Part shown: in pieces, positions 55,662 through 64,000 of the stretch
Layout of the letters: each line of letters starts with the position of its first letter
Position numbering within the stretch: position 1 is the first letter of the stretch
Assembly (NCBI RefSeq): GCF_000482845.1
Contig: NZ_KI519512.1
Span: 1-64,000, forward strand
Origin: Anaerobiospirillum succiniciproducens DSM 6400
GTDB taxonomy: Bacteria > Pseudomonadota > Gammaproteobacteria > Enterobacterales > Succinivibrionaceae
Length of the DNA: 64,000 nt
Reading direction: 5' to 3'
Program-made: the position numbers and the translations under genes
The notes under the pieces: generated by a model
Told to the model about the DNA's origin: nothing
Databases searched by the model: none
Seen by the model: the letters and a program-made list of their open reading frames with translations, nothing else

Positions 55662-58628
55662 TTAGCTATGAAGCTCATCATAGATTTGTTCGGCCATCTT
55701 TGGACTGATGCCAGGGACTTTCTTGAGCTCATCAATGCCAGCACGCAATACCTCTTGCATGCCGCCTAAGTGCTTTAATATAGCCTGACGACGCTTTGGA
55801 CCTACTCCTGCAATGCTTTCAAGCTTGGAAGTCCGTCTTGCTTTAGCGCGGCGATTTCTGTGTCCTGTAATGGCAAAGCGATGGGACTCATCTCGAATAT
55901 GGATCACCAACTGCAAGGCTGGTGAATTTAGAGTGAGATTAATGCGCTCGTGACTAAAGGCTCTAATAAGAGTCTCAAGACCTTCCTTTCTACCCTCTCC
56001 CTTGGCAACAGCTACTATGGTTGGCATTGGTGTCTTAGCATTAGCAAAGGCATTAGAGATTACCTCCTCAGCCTGGGATAACTGACCTGGGCCACCATCA
56101 ATAAAGACAAGCTGCGGACATTCACCACCATCAGGATCTTTAAAGCGCCTTGTTAGCACCTGATGCATAGCCGCAAAGTCATCTCCAGGAGTGATACCAT
56201 CGATATTGAACCTGCGATAGCGAGAACTATCTGGGCCTTCTCGATTAAACACTACGCACGAGGCTACAGTAAGCTCACCTTGAGTATGGGAAATGTCATA
56301 ACACTCCATACGCTCAACGCCACTAATGCCAAGCAAGCTCTCTAGTTCTTTAATACGATGCTCTGCAGTGGCAAATGACTGCACCTTAGCACTAAGAGCT
56401 ACAGACGCGTTAGTCATGGCTAGACGTACAAAACGATGCTTAGCACCTCGCACGCCACGGGTGAAGCGTACATTCTTATCAAACTGTTTCTTAAGCGCCT
56501 CTTTGAGTACGCTCAGCTCGTCTTTGAGCACTACAGCGCCCGCACCATCGACGGAAGTGTCATCGACAGCATCGCCTGTATCGGCTGTGTTGGCTGCATC
56601 GCCTTTATCGGTTGTATCGGCTGCATCGATGCATGATGTGTGGGCATCATCTGTTTCCTCTGCTTGTTGCTCTGAGATCGTAAGATGTGGTGTTTTGGTG
56701 TCTTTGTCCGAGTGCTCGTCGGTGAGGTATTCTTCTTCAAGATCAAGCGCATCTACAACATCATCATGGAGCTTACCTTGCAGGCGATCGTGGCGCTCTT
56801 GTGGATCGATATTGTCCATGGCCTTGATCTCTGCAACGAGGCTCTTTGCGCCAGCAATACGCTCGTCTTTATCCCCTGGCACGATGGACTGCTGCATACG
56901 ACGGGATCTTGAGGATACCTGTCCTGGTTTTAAGTTCTCAGACTCATCGCTACCAGCATTAGCATCTGCGCTAATTAGATCACTTGTTACGCCATCTTGT
57001 CCTGTCTCATCATCTGCTGCATTTACGGCATTGAAATCAAGATCAATTACCACCTCATCAGGGATAAGGTTGCTGTGAGTATCATTAAGATAGAAACGGC
57101 TTAAGAACGATAAGACGAGCTCAGTATTATTTCTAACTTCGCTTGTGAGCTTTGGAAAGAACGAGCGAGTTCCAAAGATGCGGCCATTTCGGATAAAGAG
57201 CACGTGGATACAGGCCATACCCTCTGCCATAGCAAAGCCAATGACATCTAATGGATACTCGATACCCGAGACAATACTATTAGCCTCTTGTACCTTTCTA
57301 AGCGAGGTAAGCTGATCTCTAAGCGCTGCGGCCTCTTCAAACTCCATACGTGCAGCATGCTCTTCCATCTTTTTAACAATAGCGCTCAAGAGCTCTTGAT
57401 TGTGGCCTTGTAAGAAAAGTTTAACGAGCTCTACTTGCTCAGCATACTGTGCCTGTTTTTCTTTAGACATAGGCACGCAAGGAGCTAAGCACTTACCAAT
57501 TTGAGCCATGAGACAAGGTCTAGAGCGATGAGCATAGACGGTATCTTCACATTGACGAATTGGAAAGAGCTGCAGCATGAGTCTAAGGCTGTCTTTTACT
57601 GCAGATGAATCCGGGAATGGGCCAAAGTATTCACCGGCTTTACGGCGTGCTCCACGGTGGTAGTAAATACCTGGATGCTCATGCTGAGAGGTAAGCAAGA
57701 TATACGGGTATGACTTATCATCTCGCAGCAAGATGTTAAAGTGCGGCTGATACTTCTTAATGAGCTCATTTTCAAGAATCAAAGCCTCACTTTCAGAGAA
57801 GGTAACAGTAAACTCAATATGAGCAATATGCGAGACTAAAACCCTGGTCTTAACGCCTTGATCTTGCTTTAAGAAATAAGAGCTTAAACGCTTCTTAAGA
57901 TCTTTAGCCTTGCCTACATAGATGACCTGATTGCGCAGGTCATACATGCGATAACAACCAGGACGATTTGGTACTGTCTTTAAGAAAGCCTTGCTATCAA
58001 AAAGCTCTGCACTACCATCCTCATCTACCTTGGCACCCTCAACTTGTCCTTGGATTTCGGCGTCAGCCATATCCATTTGAGGCTCAGCTACATCTGATCC
58101 AAAGCCTGCTTTATGGGCATCGTCATAGTTGCCATCTTCATCAGGAGCAAACTGAATGGATCTTCCAGCCCCGCGTAACTGACGCTCTTTAATTTTGCTA
58201 ATCTCGTAGGCAATACGACTCTTATTGCGATTACCAAAGATTTCATCTTCAGTTGCGCTCTCGAGATCATCAAAGCCATCCTCAAGGTCATCGCTTAATG
58301 GGCTATCAAGGTCTTCCTCTAAGGCATCCTCAAGGTTATTGCTTAATGAGCTATCAAGGTCATCCTCTAAGGACTCATCAAGCTCGTTTATCGAGGAGCT
58401 CTCGAGATCTTCTAATTCATCGTCATCATCAAGATCTGCGGCATAAGCACCAATACCAATCTCCTTAGCTGCACAAGCAATAGCATCTAAGGTTGTATCT
58501 GTTGCTTTGCTGTCTTTATCCTCCACTTGAGCGTTAGCAAGCGTAGCATTAACTGCTTGTGACTTTGCAGAGCTCTGAGTTGTGGATGCTAATTTAGCTT
58601 TAGATTTATTTGATGATGTGCGTGGCAC
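55662..58628 (-). CDS. uvrC: UvrABC excinuclease subunit C with large acidic extension and insertion
   Basis: The nuclease of nucleotide-excision repair, making both incisions with UvrB. Homology starts only near residue 215 with the GIY-YIG domain (NRPGCYRMYD, VIYVGKAKDLKKRL). The UvrB-binding UVR motif follows (about 410-440), then the RNase-H-like endonuclease domain (CYDISHTQGE, FIDGGPGQL), and the C-terminal double helix-hairpin-helix (IAGVGPKRR, VPGISPKMAEQIY). At 988 residues it is about 380 longer than typical UvrC. The extra lies in an N-terminal region of about 210 residues with Asp/Glu/Leu/Ser repeats (LEDDLDSSLS, LEEDLDSPLS) and an insertion of about 170 residues between the UVR and RNase H parts. 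GTG 58628 was chosen because CAGGA lies six bases upstream; a TTG at 58652 is an alternative. Confidence 0.95.
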   Translation of the reverse strand: MPRTSSNKSKAKLASTTQSSAKSQAVNATLANAQVEDKDSKATDTTLDAIACAAKEIGIGAYAADLDDDDELEDLESSSINELDESLEDDLDSSLSNNLEDALEEDLDSPLSDDLEDGFDDLESATEDEIFGNRNKSRIAYEISKIKERQLRGAGRSIQFAPDEDGNYDDAHKAGFGSDVAEPQMDMADAEIQGQVEGAKVDEDGSAELFDSKAFLKTVPNRPGCYRMYDLRNQVIYVGKAKDLKKRLSSYFLKQDQGVKTRVLVSHIAHIEFTVTFSESEALILENELIKKYQPHFNILLRDDKSYPYILLTSQHEHPGIYYHRGARRKAGEYFGPFPDSSAVKDSLRLMLQLFPIRQCEDTVYAHRSRPCLMAQIGKCLAPCVPMSKEKQAQYAEQVELVKLFLQGHNQELLSAIVKKMEEHAARMEFEEAAALRDQLTSLRKVQEANSIVSGIEYPLDVIGFAMAEGMACIHVLFIRNGRIFGTRSFFPKLTSEVRNNTELVLSFLSRFYLNDTHSNLIPDEVVIDLDFNAVNAADDETGQDGVTSDLISADANAGSDESENLKPGQVSSRSRRMQQSIVPGDKDERIAGAKSLVAEIKAMDNIDPQERHDRLQGKLHDDVVDALDLEEEYLTDEHSDKDTKTPHLTISEQQAEETDDAHTSCIDAADTTDKGDAANTADTGDAVDDTSVDGAGAVVLKDELSVLKEALKKQFDKNVRFTRGVRGAKHRFVRLAMTNASVALSAKVQSFATAEHRIKELESLLGISGVERMECYDISHTQGELTVASCVVFNREGPDSSRYRRFNIDGITPGDDFAAMHQVLTRRFKDPDGGECPQLVFIDGGPGQLSQAEEVISNAFANAKTPMPTIVAVAKGEGRKEGLETLIRAFSHERINLTLNSPALQLVIHIRDESHRFAITGHRNRRAKARRTSKLESIAGVGPKRRQAILKHLGGMQEVLRAGIDELKKVPGISPKMAEQIYDELHS

Positions 58629-58845
58629 GGCTAGTCCTGTTAATTGCTCCAAAAGGTGGCTACAGTCTATCAGGATTAATGGTCGATAACACGTACAATG
58701 CGATCTTGTCTTGTTTAGTGCCTAGCTATGAGTGCAGTTGGCTTACAGTGCTGGATTTCGGGCGGGAGTAAAGTTCTGGATTTAGCGCTGGATTTAGCGC
58801 TGGAGTAAGGTAATTACTTTAGTGGTGGGAATTTTGATAAGGCAA

Positions 58846-58881
58846 ATGCAGGCGGCGCTGTGGCTGCCTGCATTTTTTTTA
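58846..58881. terminator. Hairpin with T8 tract
   Basis: ATGCAGGC and GCCTGCAT form a perfect 8-bp stem with a 12-base loop. T8 follows on the plus strand and TTTGCC on the minus strand. Both flanking genes are on the minus strand, so it probably ends the metQ-like transcript, although its better T tract is on the other strand. Confidence 0.6.
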
Positions 58882-58904
58882 GGCTACCTTAGGTTTGGTA
58901 GCCT
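58881..58904. repeat. Inverted repeat AGGCTACC/GGTAGCCT
   Basis: A perfect 8-bp stem with an 8-base loop directly beside the previous hairpin. On the minus strand it is transcribed first after the metQ-like stop. Confidence 0.5.
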
Positions 58905-58933
58905 GTGGGGGTGATACAAGCTTTATGCTTGTA

Positions 58934-59737
58934 TTACTTGAGGTAAGAAGCTGGAGCTGGAACTACAGCACCCTTGTAAGTGTCAAGGATGAACTTAGCA
59001 GTTTCCTTGGAGGTGAGCTCCTCAACTAATACCTTAATGTCTGGGTTCTTGGCGCTCTCAGAGTTACCAACTAAGATGTTAACGTATGGAGAGTCTGCAT
59101 CCTCAGAGAGTAATGAATCAGTAAGAGGATTTAATTTAGCTGGAATAGCGTAGTTACTGTTAATAATTGCAGCATCAACGTCAGCTAAAGCACGTGGCAG
59201 CTGAGCAGCCTCGAGCTCTTGGAAGTGTAAGTTCTTCTTGTTCTCGGTAATATCAAGAACAGTTGCTACTACAGAGGTTGGATCCTCAAGGGTAATTAAG
59301 CCTTTCTTAGCAAGTAATAAAAGAGCACGGCCACCGTTGGTTGGATCGTTAGGAATAGCGATAGTAGCACCATCCTTGAGATCGTCGATTGACTTTAACT
59401 TCTGGGAGTAAAGGCCCATTGGCTCGATGTGAACGCCAGCAACTGCTACTAAGTCAGAGCCGTGATCCTTTACAAATACCTCAAGGTAAGGCTTGTGCTG
59501 GAAGAAGTTAGCATCAAGCTCAGCAGCATCTACAGCTAAATTAGGCTGTACATAGTCGTTAAACTCGGTGATCTCAAGCTTAACGCCTTTCTTCTCTAAT
59601 GCTGGCTTAACAAACTCTAAGATCTCAGCATGAGGAACTGGGGTAGCGCCAACCTTAAGAGTACCTGCAAAGGCGTTTGAAACAAAGCTAGCGGATGCGA
59701 CTAAAGCAACGGAGAGTGCAACTAAAGTTTTCTTCAT
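58934..59737 (-). CDS. metQ: MetQ/NlpA-family methionine-binding protein lacking a lipobox
   Basis: A substrate-binding component of a methionine ABC importer (MetNIQ type). The 267 residues match the family: TLKVGATPVPHAEIL at the N-terminus of the mature part, an EFNDYVQPNLAV stretch, DANFFQHKPYL, AIPNDPTNGGRALLLL and INSNYAIPA, the standard ligand-contact regions. Most MetQ proteins are lipoproteins; here the signal peptide (residues 1-24) ends SNAFAG-TLK with no Cys, so a soluble periplasmic form is predicted. The metN and metI genes are not adjacent. The ATG at 59737 has only an A-rich leader instead of a strong ribosome-binding site. Confidence 0.9.
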   Translation of the reverse strand: MKKTLVALSVALVASASFVSNAFAGTLKVGATPVPHAEILEFVKPALEKKGVKLEITEFNDYVQPNLAVDAAELDANFFQHKPYLEVFVKDHGSDLVAVAGVHIEPMGLYSQKLKSIDDLKDGATIAIPNDPTNGGRALLLLAKKGLITLEDPTSVVATVLDITENKKNLHFQELEAAQLPRALADVDAAIINSNYAIPAKLNPLTDSLLSEDADSPYVNILVGNSESAKNPDIKVLVEELTSKETAKFILDTYKGAVVPAPASYLK

Positions 59738-60468
59738 ATTACTTTTAAGCGAGGTTTTAGCTCGCCCCCTTGAACAATAACCTGAAAAATTTCGTTGGAT
59801 TCACTATAGCGAGAAACAATCATGCTCACAACCTAGTGTGTATGTGCCTTACCACTTTTGTGCTTTATTTTAGTGCATGATTTTGAAAATGGCCAGTAAA
59901 GTGAGTTTTTAACAAGCCTTATATTTAAGCCATCCGTAAACTATTTGGCCATACAAATGTGGCGAAATGCGACTTTCTACAAAAAATTCACTGCGCGAAT
60001 ATGGAACAGCGCCCACTTTTCGCGCAAATTATCAGGCTATAAAGCCCATATTTACGTGCTTTTGAACCCAAAAAACAGCATGATTACGCCATTTTTGAAC
60101 TACTTCACAAAGACAAATACCTATTTGCCACTGCAACGACTTGCAACGCATTTGCAGTTCTAAACGCATTAATCTCTTTAGCCTATGCCTCCGATAAATC
60201 ATCAACTAGTGATGAATAATGCATTTATTCAGATAGTGCACAGCGCTGCTGGCTTTTGAAAATACTATCGCAAGCACTTAAGCTACTTTTATCTTAGTGT
60301 ACTTAAGACGGCTGTATCTTAGGTAAAAAGACAAGCTTTATGCTCCCTTGCTTTCAATGATCTCAAGCTATGACTTACTTTCTTGCCATGACTTTTTTCA
60401 TCTAATGTGTCATAGCCATTGAGCGACTTAAGCTGTAAGCGCCTTGACTTGGCTGTTAGCAATTAACA

Positions 60469-60556
60469 GTTAGTGGTTAGCTTGTATCAGTTTGGCTTAG
60501 ACGTTAGTAGTTAGAGGTTATCTGGTATCTGTTTGCCTGAGAAGTTAGTGATTAGC
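60469..60556. repeat. Imperfect GTTAGT repeats
   Basis: GTTAGTGGTTAG, GTTAGTAGTTAG and GTTAGTGATTAG at 60469, 60503 and 60544, joined by related TATC(A/T)GTTTG(G/C)CT segments. They look like a degenerating tandem repeat. Confidence 0.45.
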
Positions 60557-60606
60557 AGTAAGTCTTTAGTTTTTTTTGTGTTTTGATGAGCTTGGAGGCT
60601 AGATAA

Positions 60607-60650
60607 ACAAAAGGCAATGGCGCGAACTTTTGAGCACGCCATTGCCTTGT
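60607..60650 (-). terminator. Intrinsic terminator after the D-lactate dehydrogenase-type gene
   Basis: AAGGCAATGGCG and CGCCATTGCCTT form a perfect 12-bp stem with a 14-base loop; on the minus strand TTTTGTTTATC follows. Confidence 0.88.
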
Positions 60651-60665
60651 ATATTGCTGGAGTTG

Positions 60666-60722
60666 GGCTCATCAAGTGATGTTGATGAGCCTATTGGACT
60701 CATCAAGTGATGTTGGTGAGCC
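60666..60722. repeat. Two tandem hairpins, period 31 bp
   Basis: GGCTCATCAA-GTGATG-TTGATGAGCC (60666-60691) and GACTCATCAA-GTGATG-TTGGTGAGCC (60697-60722) are near-identical palindromic units. They lie between the stop codon and the terminator of the minus-strand gene, i.e. in its 3' untranslated RNA. Confidence 0.8.
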
Positions 60723-60733
60723 TAAAAGCTTAC

Positions 60734-63616
60734 TTACATCTTGTAGCGAGCTACCTTGTCTACTAAGTAGATGAGGTTTTGCCATGCAATGTCACTATGA
60801 GAGTTTAAGCCAATCTCACAAGTAGAGGAGCTTGAGTAACCGCGCTTGAGATTTGGATTCTTCTCTTGCTCGTTGTCATAGTACTCATTGAACAGACGTA
60901 AGGCGCTATCGTTAAGCTCTGGGCGAGTAAAGCCCTTGTTACCGGCAAAGCCGCAGCACTTGGTTGAGCTATGTACATAGACCTTACCAGTGGTACATGC
61001 CTGAGCAACTGCCTTTAAGGAGCTATCCCACTTACCCTTGACGGTGGAGCACATTGGGTAAACAGCTACGTCCTCATCAATCTTACGGATAGAGATACGC
61101 TCAAGCAGTACCTTCTCTAAGAATACTGGCATATCCATGAAGTTGATGGAGCTGTCAGACTCCTTAAGACGCTTTAAGATCTCGTAAGAGCAAGCAGAGT
61201 GATCGCAAACTACGATGCAGTTCTTGGCAGTCTTGGCCATCTCGTGAATGATGTTCTGCAGCTCAGTTGCCTTTTGAGATTCTACCTCTGGATAGTCCTT
61301 GTAAGACTTACCGCAGCATAAGCTCTTAACCTTGTGAGGGTATACAACATCAATACCTGCCTTCTTGCACAGGCCCTCAAAGACCTCCTGCAGAGGACGC
61401 TTATCGAAGCGCTCATCACGTGGGGCAAAGACACGGTTAATACATGAGGTAAAGTAGATAACCTTCATGTCGTTGCCTGGAATGATCTTATCGTTGAAGC
61501 TATAGCCATTGCTCTTAGGCATAGTAACTGGGACGAATGGAATCTGTAAGGTCTCATTCATCTTGCGAGAAATCTTAGTTACAGTCTCGGAGCCTAAGAT
61601 AGTTCTAGCAGCATTAGCACCCATTAAGGAAGCCTTAGCAAGACCAATGGTAGTACCGTACATCTTAGATGAAGCCTTAGCTACTTCCTGACGGAATGGA
61701 GAGCGCATGAATGGCTTTAAGCTCAGAGCAATCTTGGCAGTATCAATCTCTAATGGGCAGAGAGTAGAACACATAGAGCAAGTAGCACAAGTCTCGATAC
61801 CAAAGTACTCATAGCCCTTCTTGAGCTCTTCAAGCTGAGCAGTTTCTTCAGCTGTACGGTGGTTCATGTTCTCAAGACGTACGATCTCCTTACGTACAGC
61901 AATACGCTGACGAGGAGTTAAGGTAAGCTCACGGCTTGGGCATACCTTCTCACAGAAACCGCACTCCATGCACTTATCAATGAAGTCTTCAACTTGTGAG
62001 GTTGTCTTGAAGTTCTTATTGTGAACATTCATGTCATCGGTGATGATGACATCAGGGTTGATAAGGTACTTAGGATCGAACAGTTCCTTAATGGCAACGT
62101 TAACCTGATAGGCTTTCTTGCCCCACTCGCGCTCCACAAAAGGAGCCACCATACGGCCTGTACCGTGCTCAGCCTTGGTGCTACCATCTAAGGAGCATAC
62201 AGACTCAACTAAAGCCTCCATGAAGGCAGCAAAACGTGCTGACTCATCAGGATCTGATAAGTCTGGAGTAATGATGAAGTGAACGTTACCAGCTAAAGCG
62301 TGACCGAAGATGGAACCAACGAAGTCATACTTCTTGAAAAGCTCAGTAATCTCGGCAATACCTTTAGCAAAGTTGTCAGTTGGGTAACATACGTCCTCAG
62401 TGATAACTGCAGTACCAGATGGACGTAAAGAAGCTGACAGCGGCAGAATGGACTTACGAATAGTCCAGTTTGATTCCATCTTCTTAGGATCAGAATCAAA
62501 ATGAGTGCCGTAGATAGACTTAGCAGGCTCGATTAAAGCTGTAACCTTAGCAATCTTCTTATCTAAAGTTGCCTTGTCAGCAGCTTCAAGCTGAACTAAC
62601 AGTGCACACTGACCTTCCTTAATGTCCTTTAACTCAGCTGGAGCATTATCAAGATCCTGAGCTGACTTTAAGCACTGATAATCCATGATCTCAGCAGAGC
62701 TGACGATATCTTGGTTCTTAGCTAAAACCTTAACTGCAACTGCAGCTTGGTCTAAAGAGGCATAGTGCAGCAGAGCACAGGACTTAAAGGCGCTATCTTC
62801 AACGCACTCGTACTCAACACGAGAGGTGAAAGCTAAGGTACCTTCAGAGCCGATAAAGATGTGGTTTAAGATGTCCTTAAGCTCGCTAAAGTCAACTAAA
62901 GAGTTGATGCTATAGCCAGTAGTGTTCTTAATCTTGAACTTACGCTCGATGAGCTTTACGAGTTCTTTGTCAGCAACTACGGTATTGCGCAGTGCCATGA
63001 GCTTTTCAACAAGCTCACCATGAGTCTTAACGAATGAAGCTAAGTTCTCACCCTCAGGTGCATTATCAGAGGTATCTAAGATGGTACCGTCACGTAAAAT
63101 CACACGCACAGACTTGATGGTGTTGTAGCTGTTTTGCTTAACACCACAGCACATGCCTGAGGAGTTATTGTTAAAGATACCGCCGATCATGGCGTTGTTG
63201 ATGGTTGCTGGATCTGGGCCAATCTTTAAAGAGTAAGGCTTTAAGGCCTCGTTAGCTTCACAACCGATAACACCGCAGTCAAGGAAAATTGACTTCTTGT
63301 CGTCGCTCACCTTGATCTTCTGCCAACGAGCATTAGCAATAACTAATACGCTTTCAGATGAGGCCTGACCGCTTAATGAGGTACCTGCAGCTCTGAAGGT
63401 AAGTGGAGTTTCAAACTCTTGGGCTAAAGCACAGATAGTCTGAATCTCGCTCTCATCAAAAGCACGAATAACTACCTTTGGAATATAGCGATAGCAAGAG
63501 GCGTCAGTACCATAAGCAAAACGACGTAAAAGGTCGGTATAGACACGATCATTGAAGTGCTCTTTAGCCTTAGCAGCAAAGCCCTCAAAGTCCAATTTGA
63601 GCTGAACCTTATTCAT
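60734..63616 (-). CDS. FAD-linked, 4Fe-4S D-lactate dehydrogenase-type oxidoreductase
   Basis: A 960-residue flavin and iron-sulfur enzyme of the Dld-II/YdiJ type that oxidises a 2-hydroxyacid (D-lactate or D-2-hydroxyglutarate) and passes electrons to the respiratory chain. The FAD-binding type 4 domain (RAAGTSLSGQ at about 75-85, GGIFNNNSSGM at about 145) is followed by the FAD-oxidase C-terminal domain. Two 4Fe-4S clusters then appear (CMECGFCEKVC about 548 and CATCSMCSTLC about 612). The C-terminal part has two CCG motifs (SLCCGKSYKD about 765; TKCCGFAG about 885). ATG 63616 is preferred from the family N-terminus; an ATG at 63637 would add seven residues. The substrate cannot be fixed from sequence. 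It is a single gene with terminator. Confidence 0.88.
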   Translation of the reverse strand: MNKVQLKLDFEGFAAKAKEHFNDRVYTDLLRRFAYGTDASCYRYIPKVVIRAFDESEIQTICALAQEFETPLTFRAAGTSLSGQASSESVLVIANARWQKIKVSDDKKSIFLDCGVIGCEANEALKPYSLKIGPDPATINNAMIGGIFNNNSSGMCCGVKQNSYNTIKSVRVILRDGTILDTSDNAPEGENLASFVKTHGELVEKLMALRNTVVADKELVKLIERKFKIKNTTGYSINSLVDFSELKDILNHIFIGSEGTLAFTSRVEYECVEDSAFKSCALLHYASLDQAAVAVKVLAKNQDIVSSAEIMDYQCLKSAQDLDNAPAELKDIKEGQCALLVQLEAADKATLDKKIAKVTALIEPAKSIYGTHFDSDPKKMESNWTIRKSILPLSASLRPSGTAVITEDVCYPTDNFAKGIAEITELFKKYDFVGSIFGHALAGNVHFIITPDLSDPDESARFAAFMEALVESVCSLDGSTKAEHGTGRMVAPFVEREWGKKAYQVNVAIKELFDPKYLINPDVIITDDMNVHNKNFKTTSQVEDFIDKCMECGFCEKVCPSRELTLTPRQRIAVRKEIVRLENMNHRTAEETAQLEELKKGYEYFGIETCATCSMCSTLCPLEIDTAKIALSLKPFMRSPFRQEVAKASSKMYGTTIGLAKASLMGANAARTILGSETVTKISRKMNETLQIPFVPVTMPKSNGYSFNDKIIPGNDMKVIYFTSCINRVFAPRDERFDKRPLQEVFEGLCKKAGIDVVYPHKVKSLCCGKSYKDYPEVESQKATELQNIIHEMAKTAKNCIVVCDHSACSYEILKRLKESDSSINFMDMPVFLEKVLLERISIRKIDEDVAVYPMCSTVKGKWDSSLKAVAQACTTGKVYVHSSTKCCGFAGNKGFTRPELNDSALRLFNEYYDNEQEKNPNLKRGYSSSSTCEIGLNSHSDIAWQNLIYLVDKVARYKM

Positions 63617-64000
63617 AAAAACACAATCCGCAACCATTCTCCGTACTTAGCGGCTCATTACTTAAAATGCCTATCTAAGTGGAGGGTAAATTTCACAAGG
63701 GCAAATACACAGCAATAAAAAACTAAGGCACTAAAAAGCGCACTGACTTTGCCTTGCGCATACTATAAAGAGTATGGACAAATCCTAAAACCCGGCCTAA
63801 GCAGGCCATCAATAGACATGCACCGGCATACCCAATTTCCTAGATACACCAATACAGCTATAGTCGCAAGATTCTAGCAATGGCATCTATATCGAAAAAG
63901 CTACATGATGATATTTCTTATCGTTTAACCTCAGAGATTCACGATTCTTTGACAACAATCAACAAAGATCCCCATAAATGATCATTGTTGCCCACCTCAT
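63617..64000. other. Upstream region of the D-lactate dehydrogenase-type gene
   Basis: About 380 bases to the window edge with no open frame of note. It should carry the promoter for the minus-strand gene. A small GGCCTAAGCAGGCC inverted repeat lies at about 63794. Confidence 0.45.

Larger units (their letters stand above)
58629..58933. other. Intergenic region between metQ-like gene and uvrC
   Basis: It contains two hairpins (58846-58881 and 58881-58904) downstream of the metQ-like gene and the uvrC promoter region. Confidence 0.45.
59738..60733. other. 1-kb gene-free region between the metQ-like and D-lactate dehydrogenase-type genes
   Basis: It includes imperfect GTTAGT(G/A)(G/A)TTAG repeats (60469, 60503, 60544), the terminator at 60607-60650 and two tandem hairpins (60666-60722). 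A 72-codon frame at 59945 shows no similarity to known families and was rejected. Confidence 0.5.

Noticed and set aside
56326-57078. 250-codon plus-strand open frame within uvrC
   Set aside because: Ser-rich mirror of the acidic insertion of uvrC on the opposite strand; no start signal or similarity.
59945-60163. 72-codon frame upstream of the metQ-like gene
   Set aside because: AT-rich region, unusual composition and no ribosome-binding site.

Overview
The window looks like a chromosomal segment of a flagellated, Gram-negative gammaproteobacterium with moderately low GC. The evidence is an outer-membrane porin and an autotransporter that both end in Phe, a biosynthetic arginine decarboxylase very close to the enterobacterial SpeA, the apt-dnaX gene order, a YccT-type DUF2057 protein and four tandem flagellins. 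A fermentative or anaerobic lineage such as the Succinivibrionaceae would fit, but that is inference. About three quarters of the window is coding. Many gene-free tracts are long (0.3-1.7 kb) and contain short degenerate repeats and hairpins. I recognise no rRNA, tRNA, CRISPR array or insertion sequence.

Layout: the end of an AAA-ATPase-like/PD-(D/E)XK gene (3-914); iron-dependent alcohol dehydrogenase (-); dicarboxylate/amino-acid symporter (+); MFS transporter (+); a complete type I restriction-modification operon hsdR-hsdM-hsdS (7.3-12.8 kb); an orphan ParA (-). From 15.7 to 23.3 kb a hybrid sensor kinase, a stand-alone HPt protein and a REC-HD-GYP response regulator lie on one strand, a plausible split phosphorelay acting on cyclic-di-GMP. 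Next come a PotF-like polyamine-binding protein, a 1,440-residue autotransporter, a degenerate EAL-HDOD protein (-), NADH dehydrogenase II (-), and apt-dnaX (-). Then speA-speB for putrescine synthesis, gph, a porin with a DUF2057 protein, four flagellins in tandem, uvrC (-), a MetQ-like binding protein (-) and a large FAD/4Fe-4S D-lactate-dehydrogenase-type protein (-).

The most striking observation is in dnaX. The reading frame for the ATPase domains (gamma) ends nine codons after a run of ten A (mRNA sense). The -1 frame opens exactly at that run and stays open for about 1,590 codons. It ends in a domain resembling the C-terminal, polymerase-binding domain of tau. One slippage event would yield a tau of about 1,965 residues, roughly three times the E. 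coli protein, with a giant low-complexity linker. The order is reversed relative to E. coli, where the unshifted frame gives tau.

A second theme is protein disorder. The dnaX tau linker, UvrC (N-terminal extension and internal insertion), the hybrid kinase (about 450-residue tail), ParA and Ndh all carry long Ala/Ser/Asp/Glu/Gln-rich segments that their families normally lack. Polyamine metabolism (speA, speB, potF), motility (flagellins) and cyclic-di-GMP signalling (HD-GYP, EAL-HDOD) are the other functional groupings.
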